Origin: Bacteroidota bacterium
GTDB taxonomy: Bacteria; Bacteroidota; Bacteroidia; UKL13-3
Direction of reading: 5' to 3'
DNA: 42,411 nt
Assembly: GCA_030680835.1 (NCBI GenBank)
Contig: JAUXUD010000096.1
Span: 1-42,411 of the forward strand
The notes beneath the pieces are model-generated. The model made no database searches, had not been told where the DNA came from, and saw nothing but the letters and a program-made list of their open reading frames with translations. Within the stretch, counting starts at the first letter, position 1. Every line of letters starts with the position of its first letter. The position numbers were made by a program, and so were the translations under genes. This document shows, one piece after another, positions 23,283-31,489 of the stretch.

Positions 23283-24797
23283 ATGTGGGGTAATATCATG
23301 ATAGCATTGTTTAGGTTTTTTTTGATAGCAATTCTGATGATTAATCTGAAGTGTAACTGGTTACAAAAAAAGCCACCTGTGAATAATGAAATAAAAGCAT
23401 TATTTGACCAACGGGGTGACTCTGCCTTAATACCGGAATCAGATTCTCAAATAGTCTTTTTAAATTCTGAGAAGGTGCTGTCAGATTATTACCAAAAGAA
23501 AAATTATACGCTAATTTGGATTAATGAGACGGGAATCCTGAATTCTGAATCAGACGCTTTGATTCAAAGAATAAGAAATGCTTATTTGGATGGACTTAAT
23601 CCGGCCGATTATCACCTGAAGGAAATAGAATCTGCTTTGTTAATTCTCAAAAAAAACCAAACTCAGTCTTTTCTGAAAAAGGAGGTTTGTGCGCGGCTTG
23701 ATGTTTTACTTACAGATGCATATATTACTTATGCTAGCCATCAGTATGCAGGACGTGTACATTCGGAAAACGAAAATACCGAATGGTTGGAGCGCATTGC
23801 TGAAATAAATCCGGTTGATTCATTGAAACTTGTCAAAGAAGGGATTAAAATCGATTCAATACTGGAAAAGTTTACCTGTAAGTTTACTCAATACAAACTG
23901 TTGAAAGCCCGGTTGGAAATGTTATATAAAGAAAAAAACAATATTGTTCATTCAAATATTGATACAATTCCTATTGAAAATAAAATTAAAATTATTGCCA
24001 TAAACATGGAGCGATATAGATGGTTGCCCCGGAAAGTCCCTGATGTTTATATAATGGCCAATTTAGCAGGATTTTATGTCGAGATTAAAGATCATAATAT
24101 TGATACTTTAAACATGAAAATAATTATCGGAAAACCTGAACAGCCAACTCCATTATTCCATTCAAAAATGACATGCCTGATTTTAAATCCGTGGTGGGAA
24201 ATTCCCTCAGGAATTGCAAAAAAAGAGATGCTGCCACAAATAAAAATCGACAAGAATTATCTCGTTAAAAATAACATTAAAGTATTTGAATATAAAAAAA
24301 TCAATAGTTCATACATCAGGCTAAGTGTTGAGAGAGAAATAAACTGGGATTTAATCACAAGCAATAACTTCAGGTATAAATTGAGACAAGCTCCGGGCCC
24401 ATGGAATGCCCTTGGACAAATAAAATTCGTTTTCCCCAATACGCATGATATTTATTTTCATGATACCCCAGGCTGCGAATTGTTTTCAAAATCAGTCAGA
24501 ACCTTTAGCCACGGTTGTATCCGTATCGAAAAACCGCTGGAACTTGCTGCTTACCTGTTAAAACAAGACGTATCATGGATAATTGATAAACTGAGAGAAA
24601 AAAAGGAAATTGTACTCAGAATACCTGCTTCGCCAATGGTATATATTTGTTACTGGACTACCTGGGTTGATAAAAATGGAAAGCTAAAATTTGCCTCTGA
24701 TATTTATGGCTATGATCAAAAACTTTTAAACTCATTCCGTGAGTTTAATCCGGTAATTTTGAACCAGCTTTCTATTAAAAATTCCGGTATCAAATAG
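23283..24797 (+). CDS. L,D-transpeptidase (YkuD domain, YcbB/LdtD-like)
   Basis: This 504-residue envelope enzyme has an N-terminal hydrophobic anchor (about residues 6-22), ending I-N-L-K-C, a possible lipobox. A helical scaffold domain follows (about 45-230), then the YkuD catalytic domain, with N-P-W-W-E-I-P and the active-site motif H-D-T-P-G-C, followed by S-H-G-C-I-R-I near residue 415. The Cys of S-H-G-C is the nucleophile that makes 3-3 cross-links in peptidoglycan or attaches proteins to it. Such cross-linking makes walls resistant during stress and non-growth. The ATG at 23298 (codon 6) is an alternative start. It is alone between two regulon promoters. Confidence 0.9.
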   Translation: MWGNIMIALFRFFLIAILMINLKCNWLQKKPPVNNEIKALFDQRGDSALIPESDSQIVFLNSEKVLSDYYQKKNYTLIWINETGILNSESDALIQRIRNAYLDGLNPADYHLKEIESALLILKKNQTQSFLKKEVCARLDVLLTDAYITYASHQYAGRVHSENENTEWLERIAEINPVDSLKLVKEGIKIDSILEKFTCKFTQYKLLKARLEMLYKEKNNIVHSNIDTIPIENKIKIIAINMERYRWLPRKVPDVYIMANLAGFYVEIKDHNIDTLNMKIIIGKPEQPTPLFHSKMTCLILNPWWEIPSGIAKKEMLPQIKIDKNYLVKNNIKVFEYKKINSSYIRLSVEREINWDLITSNNFRYKLRQAPGPWNALGQIKFVFPNTHDIYFHDTPGCELFSKSVRTFSHGCIRIEKPLELAAYLLKQDVSWIIDKLREKKEIVLRIPASPMVYICYWTTWVDKNGKLKFASDIYGYDQKLLNSFREFNPVILNQLSIKNSGIK

Positions 24798-24840
24798 TAA
24801 CTGATTTTCTATAAAACGCTTTTTCTGATTTGTATGATAA

Positions 24841-24906
24841 TTGATATTTATCATGCTTGTTTTTGACTCTTATCATTATTACCCAATACTTTCCGAAATA
24901 ATTTTG
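24841..24906 (+). promoter_or_regulatory. Universal stress protein operon promoter with tandem FNR-like sites
   Basis: TTGATATTTATCAT (24841-24854, centre 24847.5) and TTGACTCTTATCAT (24863-24876, centre 24869.5) are 22 bp apart. TAATTTTG (24899-24906) is a perfect -7 element at the standard distance. The inferred start near 24911 leaves a 24-base leader. Confidence 0.88.
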
Positions 24907-24934
24907 AACTGCGTTAATGTAAAAATATAAAATC

Positions 24935-25792
24935 ATGAAAACGATACTGGTTCCTACCGATTTTTCAAAAAATGCAGACAATGCATTGAAATTCGCAATA
25001 GGTCTGGCAAAGGAAGAAAAGGATAAAATTCTACTGTTAAATGCATGGGAAATTGGTTATCCGGCAACCGAAATTCCGATTACAGGAGAAATTATTGCAC
25101 AGCAACTTCTTTCCGCTGAAACCAATTCCAAAAAACGTCTGGATTCAATAATCTTAAAATTGAGAGAATCCGATGTAAAATGTGACCGGATAAGTGTGGA
25201 GGGACAAGTTGTAGATGCCGTTTTAAATGCAATCGAAAAATACCGTGTTAACCTCGTAATTATGGGAACAAAAGGGGCCAGTGGATTGAAAGAAATATTT
25301 ATTGGAAGCAACACAGCGAAAGTAATTCAAAAGACAAATTGCCCGCTAATTGCGGTTCCTAAAGGTGCGGTTTTTAATAGTTTAAAAAGAATTACTTTTG
25401 CTACCAACTATAAAACAGAAGATATTAAAGCTTTAAAAAAGGTTGTGAAGATTGCTAAATTATTTAAAGCCGATATTACCCTTCTGCATGTGGCTGATGA
25501 AAATTATAAAAAAGAAGAATCAGAGATATTATTGAAAACATTTACAGATAAAGTAACCAAGAAACTGCAATTTAGTCAGCTGACATATAAACTGATTTAT
25601 GGTAAAAATATTGAAAAAAAACTGGATGATTATGTAAAACAAAAACACGCCGATTTGTTTGTAATGTCTACCCTCCATCCAAACCTGTTTGACCGCCTGT
25701 TTGGGGGTAGTCTTGTAAAAACAATGGCATATCATACAAAAATGCCATTAATGGTTTTTCATCACCCCGACAATTCAATAATTTTCCTGTAA
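24935..25792 (+). CDS. Universal stress protein, two tandem USP domains
   Basis: This 285-residue cytoplasmic protein is made of two USP domains (about 1-145 and 150-280). Domain 1 starts with the typical I-L-V-P-T-D-F-S and has the complete ATP-binding motif G-x2-G-x9-G-S (G-T-K-G, then I-G-S-N-T-A). Domain 2 starts I-T-F-A-T-N-Y and has a degenerate loop (M-S-T-L-H-P-N, then F-G-G-S), so only the first half is expected to bind nucleotide. A second USP gene follows after 10 bases, forming an operon. Confidence 0.93.
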   Translation: MKTILVPTDFSKNADNALKFAIGLAKEEKDKILLLNAWEIGYPATEIPITGEIIAQQLLSAETNSKKRLDSIILKLRESDVKCDRISVEGQVVDAVLNAIEKYRVNLVIMGTKGASGLKEIFIGSNTAKVIQKTNCPLIAVPKGAVFNSLKRITFATNYKTEDIKALKKVVKIAKLFKADITLLHVADENYKKEESEILLKTFTDKVTKKLQFSQLTYKLIYGKNIEKKLDDYVKQKHADLFVMSTLHPNLFDRLFGGSLVKTMAYHTKMPLMVFHHPDNSIIFL

Positions 25793-25802
25793 CAATATAA
25801 AT

Positions 25803-26678
25803 ATGGAACACAATTTCAATATATTGATGGCTACAGATTATTCAAAATCTGCAGGCAATGCTGAACGTTATGCTGTTCAATTTTCTAAGGCAACGCAATC
25901 AACAATCAGGTTTGTACATATTTTTGAACCACAATTGGCGGGTTATACAGCTACATTCGATGCAGAGAAGATCGATTACAATCCATTACAATATGAGTTT
26001 TCAAAGCTCAATGAGCATGTAACAAAATTACTGGATTCATTAAATATTAAACCCGGAGAACTTAACTGTCAGTGCATAATCCGTGAAGGAATCAATATCA
26101 GAAAGCAGCTGCTTGACGAAGCTGCTGAATCGAAAACAGATTTAATCATTACCGGAACACACGGGGTAAGCGAGCTCCGCGAAATGATGTTTGGGGGGCA
26201 TACCTGGAAAATCATTAAAAATACCAATATTCCGTTATTGGCCATTCCTGAAAATGCCAGCTACAGCGAAATTAAAAAAATTGTTTTTGCTACAGAGTAC
26301 CGTAAAAATGAAATTTTATCAATTAAATTGTTAACACAAATTGCCAAAAAATTTAATGCTGAAATTACCGTTCTGCATATAACCAATTTTGTGCTGCCTG
26401 AAGAATTTGAAAATAAAATATTTGAAAACTTTAAGAGTGAATTAAAAGATAAAATTACTTACGACAAACTGAATATTCATTTAAAGCATCATTACAGTAT
26501 CATCGATGGTTTAAATGATTATTGTAAATTGAAAAAAGCCAATTGGCTGGTTATGTCACCTGAAAGGTTATCATTGATTGATAAAATACTGAATCCTGCT
26601 GATATTAGTACCACAAAGCATATGAGTTCTCATACAAAGGTTCCGTTGTTTATTATACCCGAATTTAAGCATTCATAA
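25803..26678 (+). CDS. Universal stress protein, two tandem USP domains (second gene)
   Basis: This 291-residue paralogue of the preceding gene has domain 1 beginning I-L-M-A-T-D-Y-S-K-S-A, with the loop G-T-H-G, then F-G-G-H-T, where the usual Ser/Thr after the last Gly is replaced by Gly-His. Domain 2 begins I-V-F-A-T-E-Y and has no recognisable glycine loop (M-S-P-E-R). Nucleotide binding may therefore differ from its neighbour. It is co-transcribed with the first USP and ends 34 bases before the converging mlaD-like gene; no terminator hairpin is visible in that gap. Confidence 0.92.
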   Translation: MEHNFNILMATDYSKSAGNAERYAVQFSKATQSTIRFVHIFEPQLAGYTATFDAEKIDYNPLQYEFSKLNEHVTKLLDSLNIKPGELNCQCIIREGINIRKQLLDEAAESKTDLIITGTHGVSELREMMFGGHTWKIIKNTNIPLLAIPENASYSEIKKIVFATEYRKNEILSIKLLTQIAKKFNAEITVLHITNFVLPEEFENKIFENFKSELKDKITYDKLNIHLKHHYSIIDGLNDYCKLKKANWLVMSPERLSLIDKILNPADISTTKHMSSHTKVPLFIIPEFKHS

Positions 26679-26712
26679 TTCGTTAAATTGGGTTCTAAAT
26701 AATCATCTGCTA

Positions 26713-27690
26713 TCATTTTTTTACCTTTGACTTTTTTTCTGGTTTTTGCATATATTTTTTTAGCAGCGGAATTTTTTGAATTGCATCCATAGATTGGTTG
26801 AGGCTTTCAGAACCCAGCTTCAGGTTACGAACCGCTGTTTTCAAATCATTGGATAAACAGCTGTCTCTTAATAAAACTCCCAGTGTACCCTGTCCTTTAT
26901 CAATGTCTTTTGTAAAACTCAGGAGTTCATTTGAAATTTGTGCTGATTTTTCTCCTGCGGTATTAAGTGATCCAACCAACTGATACAAACGTTTGGACAG
27001 TATGGTATCTTTGGTTAGTATTCCCATCATGCTATTACCCCTGCCGGCATTTTTAACAATAATTTTCAACTCCATTGAGAGATCAGAAATATTTTTACCT
27101 ACTTGCTGAAAATGAATAAAAGTTGAATCAACACGTCCCGAGAGCGTGGTATCGGTGAGTAACTTCCATAAAGTTCCGCGGCTGTTTCCAATTTTTTCGG
27201 TAACATATTTCAGGTTAAAGGCAATACCTGATACATAATCATTTGTTTGGTTTAATGTCCGGAGCATTTCATCGGTTTCAACAGGTTTCAGGGTACTTAC
27301 GATACTTCCGCTTTTAACAATTTCGGCTTTACTGCCCGCTGCATTAATAATATTAATCAACTTGTTTCCCATCAGGCCATCTGTTCCAATACTGGCTACG
27401 GCATCGCTTTTAATAAATACAGTATATTTATCTTGTAAAGTTATTATTACCCTGATGGCTGTATCACTAATTACTTCAACTGATTCTACCGTGCCGGCAT
27501 CTGCCCCCGCAAAACGAACATTGTTTCCGGCCTGTAATCCATTAACATTGCTAAAGTAGCATATTAGATGAATTGTAGGGCCAAACAGGTTTTGATTGCG
27601 GCCAATAAAATACATTGTTAATGCAAACAATACAGTGCCTGCAACAACAAAAACACCTAACCTAAATTGTTTCATTATTTCTTTTTCCAT
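26713..27690 (-). CDS. mlaD: MlaD/Mce-family substrate-binding protein
   Basis: This 325-residue protein has a single N-terminal membrane anchor (about 12-32) followed by one Mce domain (about 38-120), with V-N-G-L-Q-A-G-N-N-V-R-F-A-G and I-G-T-D-G-L-M-G-N-K. The long C-terminal part is predicted helical, as in other Bacteroidota Mce proteins. It should form the periplasmic ring that passes phospholipid between the ABC transporter and the outer membrane. It begins 2 bases after the ATPase gene, so translation is coupled. MlaB and MlaC equivalents are absent here, which is usual in this phylum. Confidence 0.88.
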   Translation of the reverse strand: MEKEIMKQFRLGVFVVAGTVLFALTMYFIGRNQNLFGPTIHLICYFSNVNGLQAGNNVRFAGADAGTVESVEVISDTAIRVIITLQDKYTVFIKSDAVASIGTDGLMGNKLINIINAAGSKAEIVKSGSIVSTLKPVETDEMLRTLNQTNDYVSGIAFNLKYVTEKIGNSRGTLWKLLTDTTLSGRVDSTFIHFQQVGKNISDLSMELKIIVKNAGRGNSMMGILTKDTILSKRLYQLVGSLNTAGEKSAQISNELLSFTKDIDKGQGTLGVLLRDSCLSNDLKTAVRNLKLGSESLNQSMDAIQKIPLLKKYMQKPEKKSKVKK

Positions 27691-27692
27691 AA

Positions 27693-28448
27693 CTATATAA
27701 AAAAACTGTTCACTTTTGGGTCCATTGACCGGGCTAATTCAGTATAGGTTCCCCCGGCATAACATTTTCCATCTATTAAGGCAATTATCCGGTTAGCAGT
27801 AATGCGGGTGCATTGCAAATCGTGAGAAATTATTACTGAAGATATCTGGTAAGCATGCTGCATTTCGAGCATCAGTTGACTGATTTCCCGTGAGGTTATC
27901 GGATCGAGTCCTGTGGTGGGCTCATCATAAAGCATCAATTGTGGTTTTAAAATCAATGCCCGCGCCAAACCAATCCGCTTTTTCATACCACCCGAAAGTT
28001 CGGCAGGCATCATATATTTTGATTCCGGTAGCCCAACGTTTTCCAAAACTTCTTCAACCTGCATGTCTAATTCTTTCCTGCTTTTTCCTTTTTCCCTTCT
28101 TTGCAGGGTAAATGTCAGGTTGTCGCTAATATTCATCGAATCGTAGAGTGCATTGCTTTGAAACAAAAAGCCGATTTTCGATCTGAGCAGGTTTAATTCT
28201 TTCCGCTTATAACCGGTGATGTCATTTCCAAATAAAAAGACTTTGCCCTGGTCGGCGTTTACCAAACCAATGATGCATTTGGCCAAAACAGATTTTCCAC
28301 AACCCGAACGTCCAATAACTACCAGGTTTTCTCCTTTCGATAATGTCAGATTAATCCCTTTTAACACCTCATTTTTGCCGAAGGATTTATATAGATTATT
28401 TATTTTTACAACTGTTTCCGGGTCATTTATGTCAGTATCGTTTGTCAT
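27693..28448 (-). CDS. mlaF: MlaF-like ABC transporter ATPase
   Basis: This 251-residue ATPase subunit of the phospholipid transporter has Walker A G-R-S-G-C-G-K-S (near 44-51), the ABC signature L-S-G-G-M-K-K-R, Walker B L-M-L-Y-D-E-P-T-T-G-L-D and the switch His in I-I-S-H-D. The M-K-K-R ending of the signature is typical of the MlaF group. It lies 17 bases after the permease gene and 2 bases before the Mce gene, in the order E-F-D. Confidence 0.93.
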   Translation of the reverse strand: MTNDTDINDPETVVKINNLYKSFGKNEVLKGINLTLSKGENLVVIGRSGCGKSVLAKCIIGLVNADQGKVFLFGNDITGYKRKELNLLRSKIGFLFQSNALYDSMNISDNLTFTLQRREKGKSRKELDMQVEEVLENVGLPESKYMMPAELSGGMKKRIGLARALILKPQLMLYDEPTTGLDPITSREISQLMLEMQHAYQISSVIISHDLQCTRITANRIIALIDGKCYAGGTYTELARSMDPKVNSFFI

Positions 28449-28465
28449 AACTAAACATGTTCTTA

Positions 28466-29278
28466 TTAAATTATTCCCAATATCTGTAAAATTTGAACTG
28501 CCAGCAGGTCAATTATAAAAATCAATAAAGAAGATATAACAACTGCTGTATTTGCCGAGCGGCCAACCCCCTCTGTTCCTTTGCTTGAATAATAACCTTT
28601 GTAACAACCAACAAATCCTATGGCAAATCCAAAGAAGTAGGATTTAATCAGTGAAGGAATGATGTCGCTGTATTCTACATTATCGAAAACCTGCATAACA
28701 TACAAACGCAGACTGATATTTCCCTGCATATTAATGCCAATATACGAACCCCAGAGAGAAATGGCATCACTCAATATAACCAATACAGGCAACATAAGTG
28801 TTGTAGCCAATACACGGGTTATCACTATGTATTTAATCGGACTTATTCCTGAAACTTCCATGGCATCTATTTGCTCCGTTACGCGCATGGATCCTAATTC
28901 TGCCCCGATTCCGGATGCAACTTTTCCGGCACATATGAGAGCCGTAATTACGGGTCCGATTTCACGGATAATGGATATACTAACCATAGCCGGCAGCCAG
29001 GCCTCTGCCCCAAACATCTGCATGGTAGGACGCGACTGAAGTGTTAATACCAAACCGATAATAAAAGCGGTTACCCCTGCCAATGGCAATGACTTATTTC
29101 CCACATAAAAACATTGCTTCAGGAATTCCTTCCACTCATATTCGGGTCGCAAACCATCAACAATGATTAAATAAAAGAATTGCGCAATCCGACCCGCTTC
29201 AATAAAAATATGTCTGATGGGAAATGGGATTTTTGAAAGAGACAGCATGAATGATATTTGGGGTTTCTTTTTAAACAA
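28466..29278 (-). CDS. mlaE: MlaE-like ABC transporter permease
   Basis: This 270-residue inner-membrane permease has five or so hydrophobic segments. The family region is visible as R-E-I-G-P-V-I-T-A-L-I, then G-A-E-L-G-S-M-R-V-T-E-Q-I-D-A-M-E-V near 115-145. Together with the ATPase and Mce proteins it moves phospholipids to or from the outer membrane to keep lipid asymmetry. An internal ATG at codon 11 (29248) is an alternative start. The operon promoter carries the tandem FNR-like sites, linking envelope lipid upkeep to the stress regulon. Confidence 0.92.
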   Translation of the reverse strand: MFKKKPQISFMLSLSKIPFPIRHIFIEAGRIAQFFYLIIVDGLRPEYEWKEFLKQCFYVGNKSLPLAGVTAFIIGLVLTLQSRPTMQMFGAEAWLPAMVSISIIREIGPVITALICAGKVASGIGAELGSMRVTEQIDAMEVSGISPIKYIVITRVLATTLMLPVLVILSDAISLWGSYIGINMQGNISLRLYVMQVFDNVEYSDIIPSLIKSYFFGFAIGFVGCYKGYYSSKGTEGVGRSANTAVVISSLLIFIIDLLAVQILQILGII

Positions 29279-29336
29279 AATATTTATCTTTAAGTTAATG
29301 GAATGCCATACACTACAAACAAAATTATATTTTATA

Positions 29337-29402
29337 CAGAATTATATTTTAATCTGTTCACGTACTTTGATAAAAGTCAATTCCTGGTATGATGTATGTC
29401 AA
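29337..29402 (-). promoter_or_regulatory. mlaEFD promoter with tandem FNR-like sites
   Basis: The proximal TTGATAAAAGTCAA (29367-29380, centre 29373.5) and distal ATGATGTATGTCAA (29389-29402, centre 29395.5) are 22 bp apart. The minus-strand -7 element TAATTCTG spans 29344-29337, with its G exactly 36.5 bp from the proximal centre. The inferred start is near 29332. Confidence 0.84.
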
Positions 29403-29443
29403 TAGTTTACTGGATTTCAGTGCATGCCCGGCGCTGTATTTGT

Positions 29444-29509
29444 CTGACATGTATCATTGAATCATTTGAGGCTGATCATGAGCATTGCGTATAGGATTTG
29501 CTTGCTTTG
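29444..29509 (+). promoter_or_regulatory. Promoter of the outer-membrane-like/serine hydrolase operon with tandem FNR-like sites
   Basis: CTGACATGTATCAT (29444-29457, centre 29450.5) and TTGAGGCTGATCAT (29466-29479, centre 29472.5) are 22 bp apart. TTGCTTTG (29502-29509) sits at the standard distance. The inferred start is near 29514. Together with the mlaEFD pair this makes four sites in a divergent region of about 170 bases. Confidence 0.78.
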
Positions 29510-29571
29510 CAAAGGAATATTGGAGATGTTTTATTTAATCCGGACATAGCAAATAACACACTTAAATATTC

Positions 29572-29865
29572 ATGCAGATTATTCAAGGATTTATGCATAT
29601 AATCTTGCTCCTGGGGTGTTTTTTAGTAATACATTCTTTAATGATTACTCCCTGTTTTTCACAGAAAACCAAAATACATTATCAAATCTATTCCGTTAAA
29701 TATATCCAGATAAAAGAAGCATTGAATTACGGTCTTGTTTTTCGCGGGCCGGGATTTTGTTACCAACCGGTTTGGCAACTGGAAAATGAAAAAAGGGTAA
29801 TTAATTATCAGGCCCGGCTTGCTTATTCATTTTTAGAAGCTAAGGAAATCAGGGGGGTATTATGA
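29572..29865 (+). CDS. Exported protein, N-terminal part (frameshifted gene or first of two)
   Basis: The 97-residue frame begins with a signal peptide (hydrophobic core I-I-L-L-L-G-C-F-L-V-I-H-S-L and a cut near C-F-S-Q), followed by Y-Q-I-Y-S-V-K-Y-I-Q-I-K-E-A-L-N-Y-G-L-V-F-R-G-P-G. This alternating pattern suggests outer-membrane strands. It ends shortly after a run of six G (29852-29857). The next frame (from 29862, overlap ATGA) has the same character but no signal peptide, so one gene split by a one-base shift in the G-run is the simplest reading. Alternatives are programmed slippage or two coupled genes. Confidence 0.6.
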   Translation: MQIIQGFMHIILLLGCFLVIHSLMITPCFSQKTKIHYQIYSVKYIQIKEALNYGLVFRGPGFCYQPVWQLENEKRVINYQARLAYSFLEAKEIRGVL

Positions 29866-30359
29866 ATCTCATTCCTGCACAAATAGGTTGTTTATTTAAA
29901 CCATTTAAAAATAAAGCAGTTTGTATCGGACCTTTATTAACGGCAGAAATAAATTACCAGTTTTATCCCGATCTGCATAGTGGTTATACTTTTTGGTTCA
30001 CGCATTATGGACTTTGTGCCCTTTTCTCTTATCCATTCAGGGTTACAGAACATCAGTTTAAACACTCATTGTCTTCATCAGTTCTGGGTTTCACTTCAAG
30101 GCCTAAACCGGAACGAAATTCAAGTTTTTATGATTTAGGAATTACGTATGCCTTGGATATTGTTCACAGCAATTTACAATTTGGTTCCTTGAACCGGTAT
30201 AACCAGTCCGGCATCGAAATACGCTGGCAACGAAAACCTTCATCTGTTCTTGCCATTGCATATGCACTGGATTATTATGCTTATTACAAAGTGCCCCGCA
30301 TCTTCATGCTCAATCAATCCCTTAAATTTATCATGCTACCTAAAATCAAAATAAGATGA
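29862..30359 (+). CDS. Outer-membrane-like protein, C-terminal part (frameshifted gene or second of two)
   Basis: The 165-residue frame starts on an ATG overlapping the previous stop by 4 bases. It is rich in Tyr, Phe and Trp in alternating patterns (for example Y-T-F-W-F-T-H-Y-G and I-E-I-R-W-Q-R-K-P), as in beta-barrel strands of outer-membrane proteins, yet it has no export signal of its own. Read with a -1 shift at the upstream G-run it continues the preceding exported frame into one protein of about 260 residues. The serine hydrolase lipoprotein gene begins on its stop codon (ATGA overlap). Function is unknown. Confidence 0.6.
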   Translation: MNLIPAQIGCLFKPFKNKAVCIGPLLTAEINYQFYPDLHSGYTFWFTHYGLCALFSYPFRVTEHQFKHSLSSSVLGFTSRPKPERNSSFYDLGITYALDIVHSNLQFGSLNRYNQSGIEIRWQRKPSSVLAIAYALDYYAYYKVPRIFMLNQSLKFIMLPKIKIR

Positions 30360-31438
30360 AAACCGTTTTATGGTATTTATTATTTATTGTGTTGTTTTCG
30401 GCATGTATTAAGGACGCTCCACTAAAAAAGCCATATACAGGCTATAGCCCGGTGAATATAAATGATGGATGGTTGCTTTCAACCCCTGCCAGTGAACATA
30501 TGGATGCGACAATTCTTGACAACATATACAGGGATGTATATGCAGATGAGAATACCTGGATGATGAAGAGTTTATTGGTATTTAAAAATGGAAAACTGAT
30601 TGCCGAAAGTTATTTAAAAGATGAGGCTGATCGTACAAACCGGGCAGCAATTGGGTCATGTACAATACAACTAACGGGCATTATTACAGGCATCGCACTG
30701 TCGGAGGGTTTTATTGAAAGTATTGATGATCCGGTTGGAAAATACCTGCCTGGATTTATTGGAAATCATCCCGATAAATATAGTATCCCGATAAAAGATA
30801 TGCTAACTATGCGTTCGGGTATTGCATTTAACAATACCGCAATTACAGAAGTATTACGGCAACTTAAAACCAACAATAGCATTGATTTTGTTCTGGGTTT
30901 GGAATTTGAAAAAATTTCCGGACTTTTTTTTGATTACAATGATGGCAATCCGCAAGTAGTATCAGGCATAGTACAATATGCAACAGGAAAAACACTTGAA
31001 GCATACGGAAGAAAAGTGTTGCTTGAGCCATTAGGAATTGAAAATATTTCATGGGATGCTTATCCTGAAGATGGGATTACCCTGGGAGCATTTGGCATCT
31101 TTACAACACCCAGGGAACTGGCAAAAGTAGCGCAATGTGTTATGGATAGCGGGAAATGGAATGGCAACCGGATAATTCCTGTTAGCTGGTGTAAAGAAAT
31201 GTTGGCATCCCGGGTTTATAATGCTTTTGAAGATGCAGCTTTCGGATATTTCTGGTGGAGCATTCCTGCAAAAGGCTGGTATTTTATGTGGAGCTATGAA
31301 GGAACATTTGCTTTTGCCATACCAGCCAAACAATTACTGGTGCTAATCAGTTCGCTTCCAAACGTGCGTAATAACTTTGGTTTAAGTTTTCATAAAGCCA
31401 AAATGATTGTTGATCGTATTATTACAAGCTCCAATTGA
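30356..31438 (+). CDS. Lipoprotein of the class C beta-lactamase/serine hydrolase fold, catalytic motifs degraded
   Basis: This 360-residue protein has a lipoprotein signal (L-F-S-A-C17) and a beta-lactamase-type serine hydrolase fold. The family lead-in and follow-up are clear (G-K-L-I-A-E-S-Y, then I-D-D-P-V-G-K-Y-L-P). The S-x-x-K motif reads S101-C-T-I104, so the general-base Lys is lost although the Ser remains. The second-motif Tyr is present in D-Y-N-D-G-N, and the usual H-x-G region near the C-terminus reads S-Y-E-G. Hydrolysis by the normal mechanism is doubtful. It overlaps the preceding frame by 4 bases and is part of the same operon, converging on the response-regulator gene. Confidence 0.8.
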   Translation: MKTVLWYLLFIVLFSACIKDAPLKKPYTGYSPVNINDGWLLSTPASEHMDATILDNIYRDVYADENTWMMKSLLVFKNGKLIAESYLKDEADRTNRAAIGSCTIQLTGIITGIALSEGFIESIDDPVGKYLPGFIGNHPDKYSIPIKDMLTMRSGIAFNNTAITEVLRQLKTNNSIDFVLGLEFEKISGLFFDYNDGNPQVVSGIVQYATGKTLEAYGRKVLLEPLGIENISWDAYPEDGITLGAFGIFTTPRELAKVAQCVMDSGKWNGNRIIPVSWCKEMLASRVYNAFEDAAFGYFWWSIPAKGWYFMWSYEGTFAFAIPAKQLLVLISSLPNVRNNFGLSFHKAKMIVDRIITSSN

Positions 31439-31489
31439 AAATATTGCAGTATTTTTTGTTTAGCACACGAACCTGTAAGTATTGCCTGT

